Assembly: GCA_002270565.1 (NCBI GenBank)
Contig: NQMI01000008.1
Location: 438,807 to 502,806, forward strand
Length of the DNA: 64,000 nt
Reading direction: 5' to 3'
Origin: Stenocarpella maydis
Lineage: Eukaryota > Ascomycota > Sordariomycetes > Diaporthales > Diaporthaceae
In this document: positions 43,875 through 53,423 of the stretch, piece after piece
How the letters are laid out: every line of letters starts with the position of its first letter
How positions within the stretch are numbered: the first letter of the stretch is position 1
Translations under genes and position numbers: made by a program
Notes under the pieces: generated by a model
Told to the model about the DNA's origin: nothing
What the model saw: the letters and a program-made list of their open reading frames with translations, nothing else
Database searches by the model: none

Positions 43875-45038
43875 CTACACCACCAGGTTCTGGGACACAA
43901 AGTCGGGAAACTCCTTCTGCATGTGGCCGACGACGCTCTCGACGTCCTCGGCGACGCCGAGCACGTTGGCGTCCCACTGTGCGATGGCGCGGGAGGAGTC
44001 GAACCAGACACAGCGGTCGATCTGGTCGATGTGGCCGCCCAGGCGGCCCTGCTCGATCATGCGGGCGGTGGTGTCCTCGGCCCTCTCGCCGCCGAGCCCC
44101 AGCAGCACGCCCAGGGCGTCGAGGTCGATGTTGACGTAGAGCCGCGAGGCGGCCAGCAGGTTGTGCTCGACCATGGCGCGGGCCAGCACGGTGCTGCCGT
44201 CGGCGGTGGTGGCCAGCTGGTGGGGCTGCAGGCCCTGGGCGAAGGCGTCGACCTCGGCGGGCGCGACGAGCCGGTCGAGGAACATCTTCTCGAGGATGGC
44301 GAACTCGCCCAGCGACGGGGCGCGTTCGTCCTTGTACAGCCTGCCCAGGGCGCGCGACCGCTGGGGCCCCGCGGGGGCGAGGATGGCGCACTTGATGGCC
44401 ATGGCGAGGGTGTGCAGGCGCTCGTCGTCGGCGATGGCGCTGCTGAAGGAGATGTCGTGGTAGGCCTGGCTGGCGGCCAGGAACTGGCGCTTGGCGTCGT
44501 TGATGCGGGCCTGGCTGAGCTTGAAGTGCAGCTGCAGGGCCGGGTCCGAGATGGAGAAGATGACGTTCTTGAGCTTGTTGAGGTAGGCCTCGGCGGCGGT
44601 GTGGTCGTCGACCTCGAGGTGGTTGCGCACGATGCGCACCCACACGCGCGCCTTGTCCTCGTCGCTCACGCGCCGCTGCGACGTCTCGAGTGGGATCTCG
44701 GCCAGCACCCGCGCCGCGTCGCCAAAGTCCTCGTTGGCCTCGTGGGCCTCGGCGATGAGGTCCCGCAGCGTCGCCGCCTGCTCGATGAAGGACGACGACG
44801 ACGTGGGCGACGAGGCCAGCGCGCCGAGGACGTGGGTGCCGGCCTCGATCCACACGTCGTGGTCGGGCCGCTGGCGGAGGCTGGCGATGAGCGAGCTGAG
44901 CAGGGTGCGCGTGTGCACGATGCCCAGCCCCGAGGCGAAGATCTGGTCGGCCGTCTGCTTGAAGTCGGACGCCGACTGCGCCTGGGAGAGGGCGTTCTGG
45001 ATGGCCACGGCCTCCTCGGGGGCCTGCTGCGAGGCCAT
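43875..45038 (-). CDS. csnD: COP9 signalosome subunit 4 (PCI domain)
   Basis: An intronless frame of 387 residues. N-terminal helices (QIFASGLGIVHTRTLLSSLI) and TPR-like repeats (EIPLETSQRRVSDEDKARVW; HTAAEAYLNKLKNVIFSI) precede a C-terminal PCI domain (about 200-350) with the family ending ARMIEQGRLGGHIDQIDR and a closing helix (EDVESVVGHMQKEFPDFV). Length fits CSN4 (about 390-410). In the known complex CSN4 is a scaffold subunit beside CSN5/CSN6 that senses the neddylated cullin before Nedd8 removal; in fungi the complex affects development, light response and secondary metabolism. A 26S lid PCI subunit (Rpn5) is the main alternative, but the GRLGGHIDQID segment and size favour CSN4. The codon use is strongly GC-biased, as in other core genes here. 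Four GATAAG sites lie about 330 bases upstream. Confidence 0.88.
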   Translation of the reverse strand: MASQQAPEEAVAIQNALSQAQSASDFKQTADQIFASGLGIVHTRTLLSSLIASLRQRPDHDVWIEAGTHVLGALASSPTSSSSFIEQAATLRDLIAEAHEANEDFGDAARVLAEIPLETSQRRVSDEDKARVWVRIVRNHLEVDDHTAAEAYLNKLKNVIFSISDPALQLHFKLSQARINDAKRQFLAASQAYHDISFSSAIADDERLHTLAMAIKCAILAPAGPQRSRALGRLYKDERAPSLGEFAILEKMFLDRLVAPAEVDAFAQGLQPHQLATTADGSTVLARAMVEHNLLAASRLYVNIDLDALGVLLGLGGERAEDTTARMIEQGRLGGHIDQIDRCVWFDSSRAIAQWDANVLGVAEDVESVVGHMQKEFPDFVSQNLVV

Positions 45039-45364
45039 CGTGTGCCGTGTCGTGTTGTATCGTATCAGGTGCGATGGTCGTTGCTCGTTTGACTGGCGTA
45101 CGTAACGATCAGGTGGAGAGGCGGGATGGGCAAAGCTGCGTCAAGAGCTGGAGCTGGGAGTGATGAAAACACAGAGACTGCCTGCTTTTAGATGGCAAAA
45201 AAAGACAGAACTCCTCTCGTTCTCGTCCAGAAATCACAACGCAGGACCAGCTTCGCTTCGTTCCCCGATGCCTTGTTGGCCCTCGAACGGGAGATGCAAT
45301 CAGAATACATAGTGGGTGTTGGGGGGAGCCTGGTCGGGAGTCAAGGTGGCGGAGGGGGAGCTGC

Positions 45365-45393
45365 GATAAGATCGATAAGATCGATAAGATAAG
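45365..45393. promoter_or_regulatory. Four clustered GATAAG sites upstream of CSN4
   Basis: GATAAG occurs at 45365, 45374, 45383 and 45388, in one orientation, with AGATC between the first three. GATAAG (or HGATAR) is the known target of fungal GATA zinc-finger factors of the AreA/Nit2 (nitrogen) and White Collar/Sre types. The cluster lies about 330 bases before the CSN4 ATG, so control of that gene is plausible. It may equally be a chance 9-bp repeat. Confidence 0.5.
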
Positions 45394-45479
45394 AAGCTCT
45401 CAGGTACCGAGGTACATCCGGGGCGTGGATGCTCCATATACTTCAACATGCTCTCCTCCATCATGTCACTCCTCTCTTC

Positions 45480-45737
45480 TGATGAATTTGTGCTATAGAA
45501 TAGCATTCAGTTCAGCGTGTGTTTCGGCAGGGTCACAGTGTGGTGCTCTGAGGCGAATTGGGACGATTGACAATGGTCTGGACAACTTTGTATTGAATTA
45601 AGTTGGGCTTCTGTAAGCCCTCCTTATATAACCTCCAACATCGTCCTTTTACCCTAGGTATCCGCTCGCGTCGGGCTCTTGTGCAATTGCCGAATTCCGG
45701 AAAATTTTCTGGCCTTCAACAACATCTTAGTTCAACA
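45480..45737 (-). repeat. Ty1/copia LTR (258 bp, minus orientation)
   Basis: On the minus strand it starts TGTTGAACTAAGATG and ends GCACAAATTCATCA, the usual TG...CA form. A second LTR of the same family starts at 49286 in the opposite orientation, and a diverged one lies at 47184-47448. Confidence 0.75.
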
Positions 45738-46300
45738 GCCATCCAACCATAGGCCCCTGAGTAATACCTAATTAGTACATACAAAACTCGAATCACGAGC
45801 TATTCTACTACCATACTAATTTATTATACTTTTTGGGTAAGAAATAAGGGTAATCCAGAGGTCTGAATTAAGGTGTAAATGTAGACTAGAATAATTGACT
45901 TATGGCTATTAAACTCATCTTGCGTTATACACGCACTAGGCGTACCTAGCGAAAATCGCCTAATCACAAGTCTTGGGTAACTCCTTGCTAGATAGTCTAG
46001 GGTAACTCCTTATATTTTTAGTCTAGAGGTATCACAGAGTACCAATCGCCCTTTAGCGGTTTCCACTTTATGTAGGTCTATTTATTTTTGTATTAAAGGA
46101 AATTATATAATCTATGAAGAATATGGCTGTGTGTTAATCACTATTGTGTCTAGTCAGCCTAGAATACACCTGATTAGGTGCTGTATTTAAATTTGTACCA
46201 TTTTATGTAATAGCTATTTAACTTCAAGGTCCCCTTCTGAACTTCAGAACGTAGGTAGTGGAACACTACAACGCTAAACAATGCTGGGTCTTAAATAGTC
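45480..46300 (-). mobile_element. 3' end of a Ty1/copia retrotransposon, minus orientation
   Basis: The minus-strand text at 46170-46265 encodes the end of a copia RNase H (HYLRSEVQKGTLKLN), followed by about 430 bases of 3' non-coding sequence and the LTR at 45480-45737. The whole block is nearly identical to the reverse complement of 48770-49390. No upstream pol is attached, so the copy is truncated. Confidence 0.75.
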
Positions 46301-47183
46301 CCCCTAGGAGGGCCTCTTTCAGGCCCTACAATACCTGTTGGGTCTCAAATAGACCACCCAGAAGAGCCTCTCTCATCAGGCTAATACACATGGCACCCTA
46401 CAGAAGGGACCCACTGTGGGTTCAGGAGAAAGAGGAATATAGAGCCATATGCAGGCCCTACAAGTCGTCCAGAGGAGTATAGGAGCCCACCTCTCATAGA
46501 AGAATGACATATCATAACGCCAAAACAGAATCATCTACTCTAATTTTTAAAAAGAGCACAGCCAAATAGCGTATTTTTAATATCAAAACATTGCAAGACC
46601 ACCCAGACCTGGAACAAGTGCTAAGGCCTAATACGAGGCTAATAAGCTACAGGCGAATCATATGCGAATGAGCAAATGTATTGTTGCGAAAAATACCCTC
46701 GGAATTTTAAGCCATTAAACAGACTTCCAGAAGGATCGAAACCTAAACAAGCTCCGATTGTCCTACAAGAGAACGAAGATGAGATAAAGGGGTCCTTATA
46801 TTTAAAGCCGAAAGTTAAGTAAGTTTAGAGGAGTTCAAGAGGAATAGGGGGTTAGAATTTACGAAGACCCTTCCACCTTAACACTCTACCCAATCCTACT
46901 AGAAGGATACTAGCACTAGCTGCTTCTTAACTGGAATCAAGCAGAAATAAATTTTATAGTGCTTCCTAAATAATATGCGTAAAAGAACAGATCCTTTATA
47001 AGAGCTATTCCAAAGGGGTCAAAGAATTTACCGGCAAAGCAGTACCCAAAATTCAAACGCATTAGACAAGAGCTGAGCTATAACACCCTCTGCATTAGCA
47101 GAATAATATCAGACTAAATAAAGCTCATATGAATGAGCCTAAACAGAGCCCAGGGAGTGGCAACAGATAGTATTTAACTTTTC
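46301..47183. other. AT-rich transposon debris
   Basis: A short repeat doublet (GGGTCTTAAATAG / GGGTCTCAAATAG with following CC(A/C)CC(T/C)AG) occurs at about 46287 and 46340. The remaining frame fragments are stop-rich and probably derive from copia gag or leader sequence. No gene. Confidence 0.45.
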
Positions 47184-47448
47184 TGATGAATTGTGCTAAT
47201 AAATGGCATTCAGTTCAGCGTGTATATATTTCGGCAGGGTATCCGTAGATGGACTGCATGAGGCAATATGCGAGAACGAATTGACAATGTGGACAACTTT
47301 GTAATTGATTAAGATTGGCTTCGTAAGCTCCATATATATCCCTCCCGACTCGTTCTCACCCTGGGGCACAGGCTGTGGTCGGCTCTGGTGCAAAATTGCA
47401 AATGCCGGAGAATTCGCCCTTCCAACCCACCACCTTTGGTTCCAAACA
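47184..47448 (-). repeat. Diverged copia-type LTR (about 265 bp, minus orientation)
   Basis: It aligns along its length with the LTR at 45480-45737: shared TGATGAATT-GTGCTA start, CATTCAGTTCAGCGTGT, GACAACTTTGTA and TTCCAAACA end, with many differences. The following 47449-47750 also matches 45738-46020 (shared TACTTTTTGGGTA-GAAATAAG). An older related element. Confidence 0.65.
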
Positions 47449-48189
47449 ACTAACCAACCATACTGGTATACCCAAATTGAAGTACAACAAACTTCGAATC
47501 AGCAGTAACTAATGCACTAATTTATATACTTTTTGGGTAGGAAATAAGGGTAATGTGGAGGTTTAAATTGAGGTGTAAATGCAGGCCAAAATAAACGACT
47601 CACGGCCACCAAACTCATCTTGCGTCGCGCCCGCACTAGGCGTACTCAGCGAAAATCGCCTGACTCGCGAGAAGTCTAGGGTAACTCATTACTAGAAGTC
47701 TAGGGTAACCCCTTACAACAAAGTCTAGGGTACCTCCTTACAAGAAGTAGCCAACGCTCTTGAGACAGGTTCCGTTTAACACTTTTGAAAGGTTTAGGAC
47801 TTCAAACTGCTACTCTCAGACTCCGCTGTCTTCTAAAGCAGGGCATCAGGCCTATTCATAATATCCTACATCAACAACTGCATAATAATAGGGCCTGGAC
47901 CAAATTCGGCCTAAACGCAAATCTATAAAAGGCAGGAGTGCGTAGTAAGAGAATAGGCGCGGCTGCGAGCTGTCTTGTCAGGTGTGCCGGAATTATTAGG
48001 GACGGCCGTGAGATCGGGAACCTATGGCGTGCCGCGCAGGGCCAGATATATTGAGGAAAGCTACGCGCCACCTTCCAACTATAGAGGGTTCATAGGCTTA
48101 TATTCGATTCTCTCACCACACAGACAACTAATAGTCAACCTATAGGCCAACTATCAAAAAGGGCCTATACTCACGATATCACAACAAAG
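47449..48189. other. Copia 3' non-coding sequence and unassigned AT-rich DNA
   Basis: The first 300 bases are the diverged copia internal 3' region, including three AGTCTAGGGTAAC-type repeats (about 47676, 47697 and 47723). The rest has no recognisable feature. Confidence 0.5.
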
Positions 48190-49808
48190 CGTTTTTCACT
48201 ATAGAAATGAGGAAGCACCACTTAATAAATTTAGTTACTCAAACTAGGCCTAATATTAACTTCCCGGTCCAGTGGCTAACTAGAGCCTTCCAAGCATCCA
48301 AATCTCAGCATTTAGAAGCTGCACAGAACCTGTTTAGGTACCTAAATAGCCATCAATACCTTACTATTAGGTATTCTGCTAGGGTACTCCAGACACATCT
48401 CTACAGAGCTCACTCCTAGAGCTAAGGCATACTCTAATAGCAACATATTAAAAAATGCCTAGGGGATAGGCCCTCCTCATAAATTACATATAGGTTTAAT
48501 CTAATTTTAACCCTAGGAGGAGGCTGATTGTCCTAGAATTAAAGTGAAGGAAGCCACTATAGCGTATTAATGCTGAGTCTGAATTTAAGGGCTGATAGAG
48601 GCTGAGTCGGGAAAGTCAGTGCTTAAGGGCGGTTTAGGTAGTAGGAAGCTGGAATAGGGCTTATTCCTAGCTAAATGATTCTATGAAGATAATATGGGCC
48701 GCTATCTCTTACTGCTAAGGAACCATTATACCTTAAAGAATTTAGCAATGCTTCTTAGGTACCACTACCTACGTTCTGAAGTTCAGAAGGGGACCTTGAA
48801 GTTAAATAGCTATTACATAAAATGGTACAAATTTAAATACAGCACCTAATCAGGTGTATTCTAGGCTGACTAGACACAATAGTGATTAACACACAGCCAT
48901 ATTCTTCATAGATTATATAATTTCCTTTAATACAAAAATAAATAGACCTACATAAAGTGGAAACCGCTAAAGGGCGATTGGTACTCTGTGATACCTCTAG
49001 ACTAAAAATATAAGGAGTTACCCTAGACTATCTAGCAAGGAGTTACCCAAGACTTGTGATTAGGCGATTTTCGCTAGGTACGCCTAGTGCGTGTATAACG
49101 CAAGATGAGTTTAATAGCCATAAGTCAATTATTCTAGTCTACATTTACACCTTAATTCAGACCTCTGGATTACCCTTATTTCTTACCCAAAAAGTATAAT
49201 AAATTAGTATGGTAGTAGAATAGCTCGTGATTCGAGTTTTGTATGTACTAATTAGGTATTACTCAGGGGCCTATGGTTGGATGGCTGTTGAACTAAGATG
49301 TTGTTGAAGGCCAGAAAATTTTCCGGAATTCGGCAATTGCACAAGAGCCCGACGCGAGCGGATACCTAGGGTAAAAGGACGATGTTGGAGGTTGGTGCTC
49401 TGAGGCGAATTGGGACGATTGACAATGGTCTGGACAACTTTGTATTGAATTAAGTTGGGCTTCTGTAAGCCCTCCTTATATACCTGTCTCTTATACACAT
49501 CTAGATGTGTATAAGAGACAGGTATATAAGGAGGGCTTACAGAAGCCCAACTTAATTCAATACAAAGTTGTCCAGACCATTGTCAATCGTCCCAATTCGC
49601 CTCAGAGCACCATACTGCGACCCTGCCGAAACACACGCTGAACTGAATGCCATTCTATAGCACAAAAGGGCTTACAGAAGCCCAACTTAATTCAATACAA
49701 AGTTGTCCAGACCATTGTCAATCGTCCCAATTCGCCTCAGAGCACCACACTGCGACCCTGCCGAAACACACGCTGAACTGAATGCTATTTTATAGCACAT
49801 ATTCATCA
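48190..49808 (+). mobile_element. 3' part of a Ty1/copia retrotransposon, plus orientation, with misassembled LTR
   Basis: The plus frame at 48207-48419 is copia RNase H (INLVTQTRPNINFPVQWL, AAQNLFRYLN), followed by stop-filled remnants and the ending HYLRSEVQKGTLKLN near 48757-48800. The LTR starts TGTTGAAC at 49286 and should run about 258 bases, but is broken after 49393 by an inverted duplicate and a sequencing adapter. Part of the LTR then appears twice more in direct orientation (49522-49667 and 49668-49808). It is dead, and its apparent length here is not trustworthy. Confidence 0.75.
49484..49521. other. Sequencing-library junction adapter (Nextera mate-pair type), not genomic
   Basis: The 38 bases are the 19-bp Tn5 mosaic end complement CTGTCTCTTATACACATCT followed directly by AGATGTGTATAAGAGACAG. 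This head-to-head pair is the known circularisation junction of Nextera mate-pair libraries. On its left is an inverted copy (49394-49483) of the sequence on its right. The adapter and the 90-bp inverted piece are therefore assembly artefact. Confidence 0.97.
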
Positions 49809-50049
49809 GAAGTTTGAAGGAGGAAAGTTGTTTGATTTGAGTAAAAACGTAGCAAATTTGAGGAATTTGGTGCCCTGTATAGGGCACTAAATCAATTAAG
49901 TATATTTGCCCACCATAAGGCACTAATTCATCTGTATTAGCCCCTAGCTATTAACTTAACTAGTTGCAAAAAATACTCTTCAACCTACATAACAACACTT
50001 AACCACAACTCCTTCAAATCTCATCCTTATAACTTCTAACTAGTACTAT
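49809..50049. other. AT-rich spacer
   Basis: No coding or repeat signal recognised between the copia LTR and the mariner relic. Confidence 0.5.
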
Positions 50050-51150
50050 TATGACTGCCTCATTCTGCTCTTTCTTGTAATACCCGCGTGTAGCAGAAAT
50101 ATCCCTGAATCGCCTCAACTCTCAACTCAACCTCCTAGGCATAAGAATATAAGAATTGCGCGAATCGCTCATCTGAGTTATAGTTAGACGCCTTATACTG
50201 GTACTGATGATATAAATAATGCTTTAGATTACTAAAATATACCTTAATTGGGTTAAAATCAGGTAAGTATGGGGGTAGATACTTCTACTTTATGCCTTTC
50301 TGACTAATTACCTTATAGATCTCCCTGCCGTAGTGCTAGGAAGCATTATCCATTATGATAATCAACCTTAGGCCCGGGTATAGGCTTATCTTTAGCAAAA
50401 TGCTTTCCTCTAGCTACTACAGGAAGAATACTTTTATTATATGGCCCTTATATACTATAATAATAAGTAAGCTATTAATTATAATTACCAGGAGGATATA
50501 GCAATAAGTGCCTTACTTAAGAAGACTTTCCACCTATAGAGTGTACTTAAGAGGTGCTTAACCCGTCCTCCTAGCACTATTATGCTTATTAAGACCTGAT
50601 TTATTAAGGAAAACAAATATATCGGCTATATAGCCTGGCTTGTTTGCCTACTAGAGGTAGTGGTTGTGAATGCCCTCATCCTGCTGGCGGGCTAGTATGT
50701 GTATCCGTTTGTTGCTCTAGCTGTAGGCTTTAAGGGCATTGCCTATTGTCTTTATAGTAATATTGATTTGAAACTGCTTGGTAAGGAAACACTATATTTT
50801 GTTGAGGTATAGGTCTGGCTTAATAAGTAAAAGATCTTTAAGCTCCTACCCTATATGATATATATATTAGTTGAGCTCTATAGCCTTATTCTAAGCAATC
50901 AGGCTAATAAACCTCTAGAGCTTATTACTCTAGCTTAACTGCATTCGATGGTGATAGTGATGGTATGTATAAGGCGATGGTTCGGCTGGTGGTAACCCTC
51001 TAATGGTACATCTGAATAGTTATATAACTAACCCGGAATTCAGCCTATAGCTATTTATTAGGTGGTGCTAGGTTAGAATATAAATAGAACTCTAACTGCT
51101 GGAGCTTATTGCTTGTTAGGCGATAATAGTATATTATGAGACCCTTATAT
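50050..51150 (-). mobile_element. RIP-mutated Tc1/mariner-type transposon (DDE_3 transposase)
   Basis: The minus strand reads as a stop-riddled transposase. An N-terminal helix-turn-helix part is near 50780-50870 (LNKIQCFLTKQF-like, with stops). The DDE core LIIIMDNAS then appears near 50345-50370. KYLPPYLPDFNPIKVYFSN follows near 50240-50300, which corresponds to the family motif YLPPYSPDLNPIE. The glutamate or aspartate expected after PI is Lys (AAG). Trp and Gln positions are often TAG/TAA. Terminal repeats were not identified, so the ends are approximate. Confidence 0.75.
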
Positions 51151-51372
51151 TTGCTTATTTAGGGGTATTAGCGATGTGAATAAGGTTGAAGTTATTGTTT
51201 AGGCGAGAATTGTGAGTTTCCTAACTTTGCACCAAAATTTGGGTGGTTAGTGCGGCAAATGCTAATTTAGCCGGGGGGGGGCTTAGTCTCGTTTTTCCGA
51301 CACAGGGGCTTATATAGGTAGAAGCCAGGGGCTTAGTCAGCCCCTTACTACTGTCACTACTGGCCATTCATC

Positions 51373-51487
51373 TACTATGGTGACTACTACTGGGAACCAG
51401 CCGTATTCACCTATAGTGGTGACTGTCGCCTACCATAGTGACTACTGCTGGGAACCAGCCGTATTTACCTATAGTAGTAACTGTTGC
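51373..51487. repeat. Tandem repeat, two units of about 58 bp
   Basis: Unit 1 (51373-51430) and unit 2 (51431-51487) share TAGTGACTACT-CTGGGAACCAGCCGTATT-ACCTATAGT. They differ mainly by transitions, as expected after RIP. A third partial copy is suggested near 51488-51510. Confidence 0.8.
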
Positions 51488-52505
51488 CCACTGTGGCTGT
51501 TGCCTACTATTCCCACATATATATTATTAGCTTTAAATTATAATAATATTAATATTATTGGTTACTTATTTATTAACTTATTTTAATAAGAAAAAGTAGA
51601 ATTATAAGTTAAAACTATAATTAATTATTATATTTCGAATAAATAAGGTACTGTAATAACTTTAAGTTTAAGGGTAGTAGTATTGTTATTAGTAGTAGTA
51701 GTAAATTTCTAAGGAATCCGCGTTCTAGCACAAGTTAAGGTGGTCAGATGGATTAAGTGATAAATGACAGAGGGGGTGGGTAAGTTTCGTTTGTCAGATT
51801 CAGCAGCACGATGGCATAACGGACCCGCTGCGCCTCCCAGCCTCGCTCTACTATCCCTGAAGCTTACAAAACTGGACCACTTTACCTGGACATATCAGTC
51901 GACTGTACGCTGTTGGAACATGGACCGGGGCGGACTCATCCAATCATCACATGCCTGAAACCAAGTCAAGTTCCTGCGAACAGATTCATGTCCTCTGATG
52001 TCGAATGCTTCGTAACGAGCCGAAATAAATTAGCAGCATCACTCTCTCACAATGTGCATTTAACTACGTATACCCGATAATATACGGGATTGTCTGCGTA
52101 GGTAGGCACACCTGGGCAGAAGTCCAATGAATTCACAAGTCTCAGTCAGGCAGTGGTAGGATGTTGAGGAAATCACTACAACAGAACAGCACGGGTACGA
52201 AGTTGTTATGTCACGCACTGCAGTCTGTTGCGGAAATTATGTGTATTCCTCGAGGTCCTAAGCATATGGGTGGCCTAACCGGGGCAATCGCTCAAACGAC
52301 CTTAACCTCCGTGTGGCTCGAGAGTGTTAAATCTGAGCAGAGCGCCCCAGTTATTGCCTCGAACATCTTGACACATCACCACTCCCCGTCGCAGTGTATT
52401 CTTCCGTAGTCCACCAGATGCTCCGCGATCCCATAATAATACCCAGAATGACATCCCGTACCTGAGGCCAAGGATCCCCTTCCCCCGCCAGAGGTCAACA
52501 CCGCC
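51488..52505. other. Intergenic, AT-rich then balanced
   Basis: 51500-51720 is very AT-rich. From 51740 composition returns to normal, but no supported gene is seen; the frame 52161-52409 has no motif. Confidence 0.5.
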
Positions 52506-53423
52506 TCACATTCTGCCCCTCCTCTGCCTCTCCTCGCGCTCTCTAACTCGCATTCGGCCAGCCTCTGATAGTTGGCCAGGTCTAATATTCGTGTTTCTTT
52601 TCTCGTTCAAATCATGAGCCTCCCACATGCTCTGCAGGCTGACTTCGATGCTGGCCATCTCCGCGAGTCTCTTCTCTTCCGCCTCTCTGTCTTTCTTCTG
52701 AGCCTCCTCATGCTCCTCTCGCAGGGTGTTTCTGAGGCGCTCGTCGACTGCCTCACGGTCGCAGTCGTATTCTTGCCACATTATATGAAGGCTTGGATGG
52801 ATGATTGATCGGTATGGAGGTCTTGTGTCTCAGCCATGCGGGATCGCTCAGTCTCCTGTCTCAACCTCTCCTGCTCCTCTGCCACCCGGATGTCCCGGAA
52901 GATGGCACGGTTTTGGTCGATTTGACTCTGCATCTTCCGCAGACCGACCTTGAACTCAGCCAGGTGGTCTTTAGGGTTCTCATAGGTGGGCTTTTTGCGA
53001 TAGCCGTGGTCGTTCTGGTGCAAAGGCCGACTGGTGATTCCAGTTGCTGGGTGGATTTCGTAGCTGTCACCTCCAGACACCCACAGGCGCTTTGCACCAC
53101 CATCGCGAGATTCTTCTTTCTCGCCATCAAATTCTAGAACAGCCCGCTTCTGTGAATAGTTAGTTTTTGCGCAGCCGATAATTCGACGGGGTGAACACTA
53201 AGCTCACCCGACGACCAGGGACTTGCACATCCTGGACCTCATGTCTGTTGGCTCTGTTGTCCCATCTATCCCTCGCCTTTGCCTCCAGCCACATGGGCGT
53301 GTGGGCTGAAATGGCTTTGGTTATTGGCTTGGTGGGTATCGCCCGCTTCTTGTCGTCGTCGTCGTCAATCACAATGGGAAACTTGTAGGAGCAGCCAGGA
53401 CAGGCGTGCTGTTGGCGGGACAT
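52506..53423 (-). CDS. Coiled-coil protein of unknown function, with a frame break
   Basis: Exon 1 (53423-53208) begins MSRQQHACPGCSYKFP, a single CPGC pair followed by an Asp run. The intron 53207-53150 has donor GTGAGC, branch ACTAACTA and acceptor TTCACAG, and joins in phase to KRAVLEFDGEKEE. Exon 2 runs from 53149 and is rich in charged helix (KVGLRKMQSQIDQNRAIFRD), ending at TAA 52783-52781. A second minus frame of 91 codons starts on the overlapping ATG (TAATG) and continues the same Glu/Arg coiled-coil style (REEHEEAQKKDREAEEKRLA) to 52506. I infer one protein of about 285 residues with a 1-base indel, but two frames are also possible. No membrane segment. I did not recognise a named family. 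Confidence 0.55.

Noticed and set aside
43539..45092. Plus-strand open frame of 517 codons
   Set aside because: It is the GC-rich antisense shadow of the CSN4 gene, whose minus-strand protein is clearly homologous.
49240..49810. A genuine nested palindromic transposon end
   Set aside because: The centre of symmetry is an exact mate-pair adapter, so the palindrome is an artefact.
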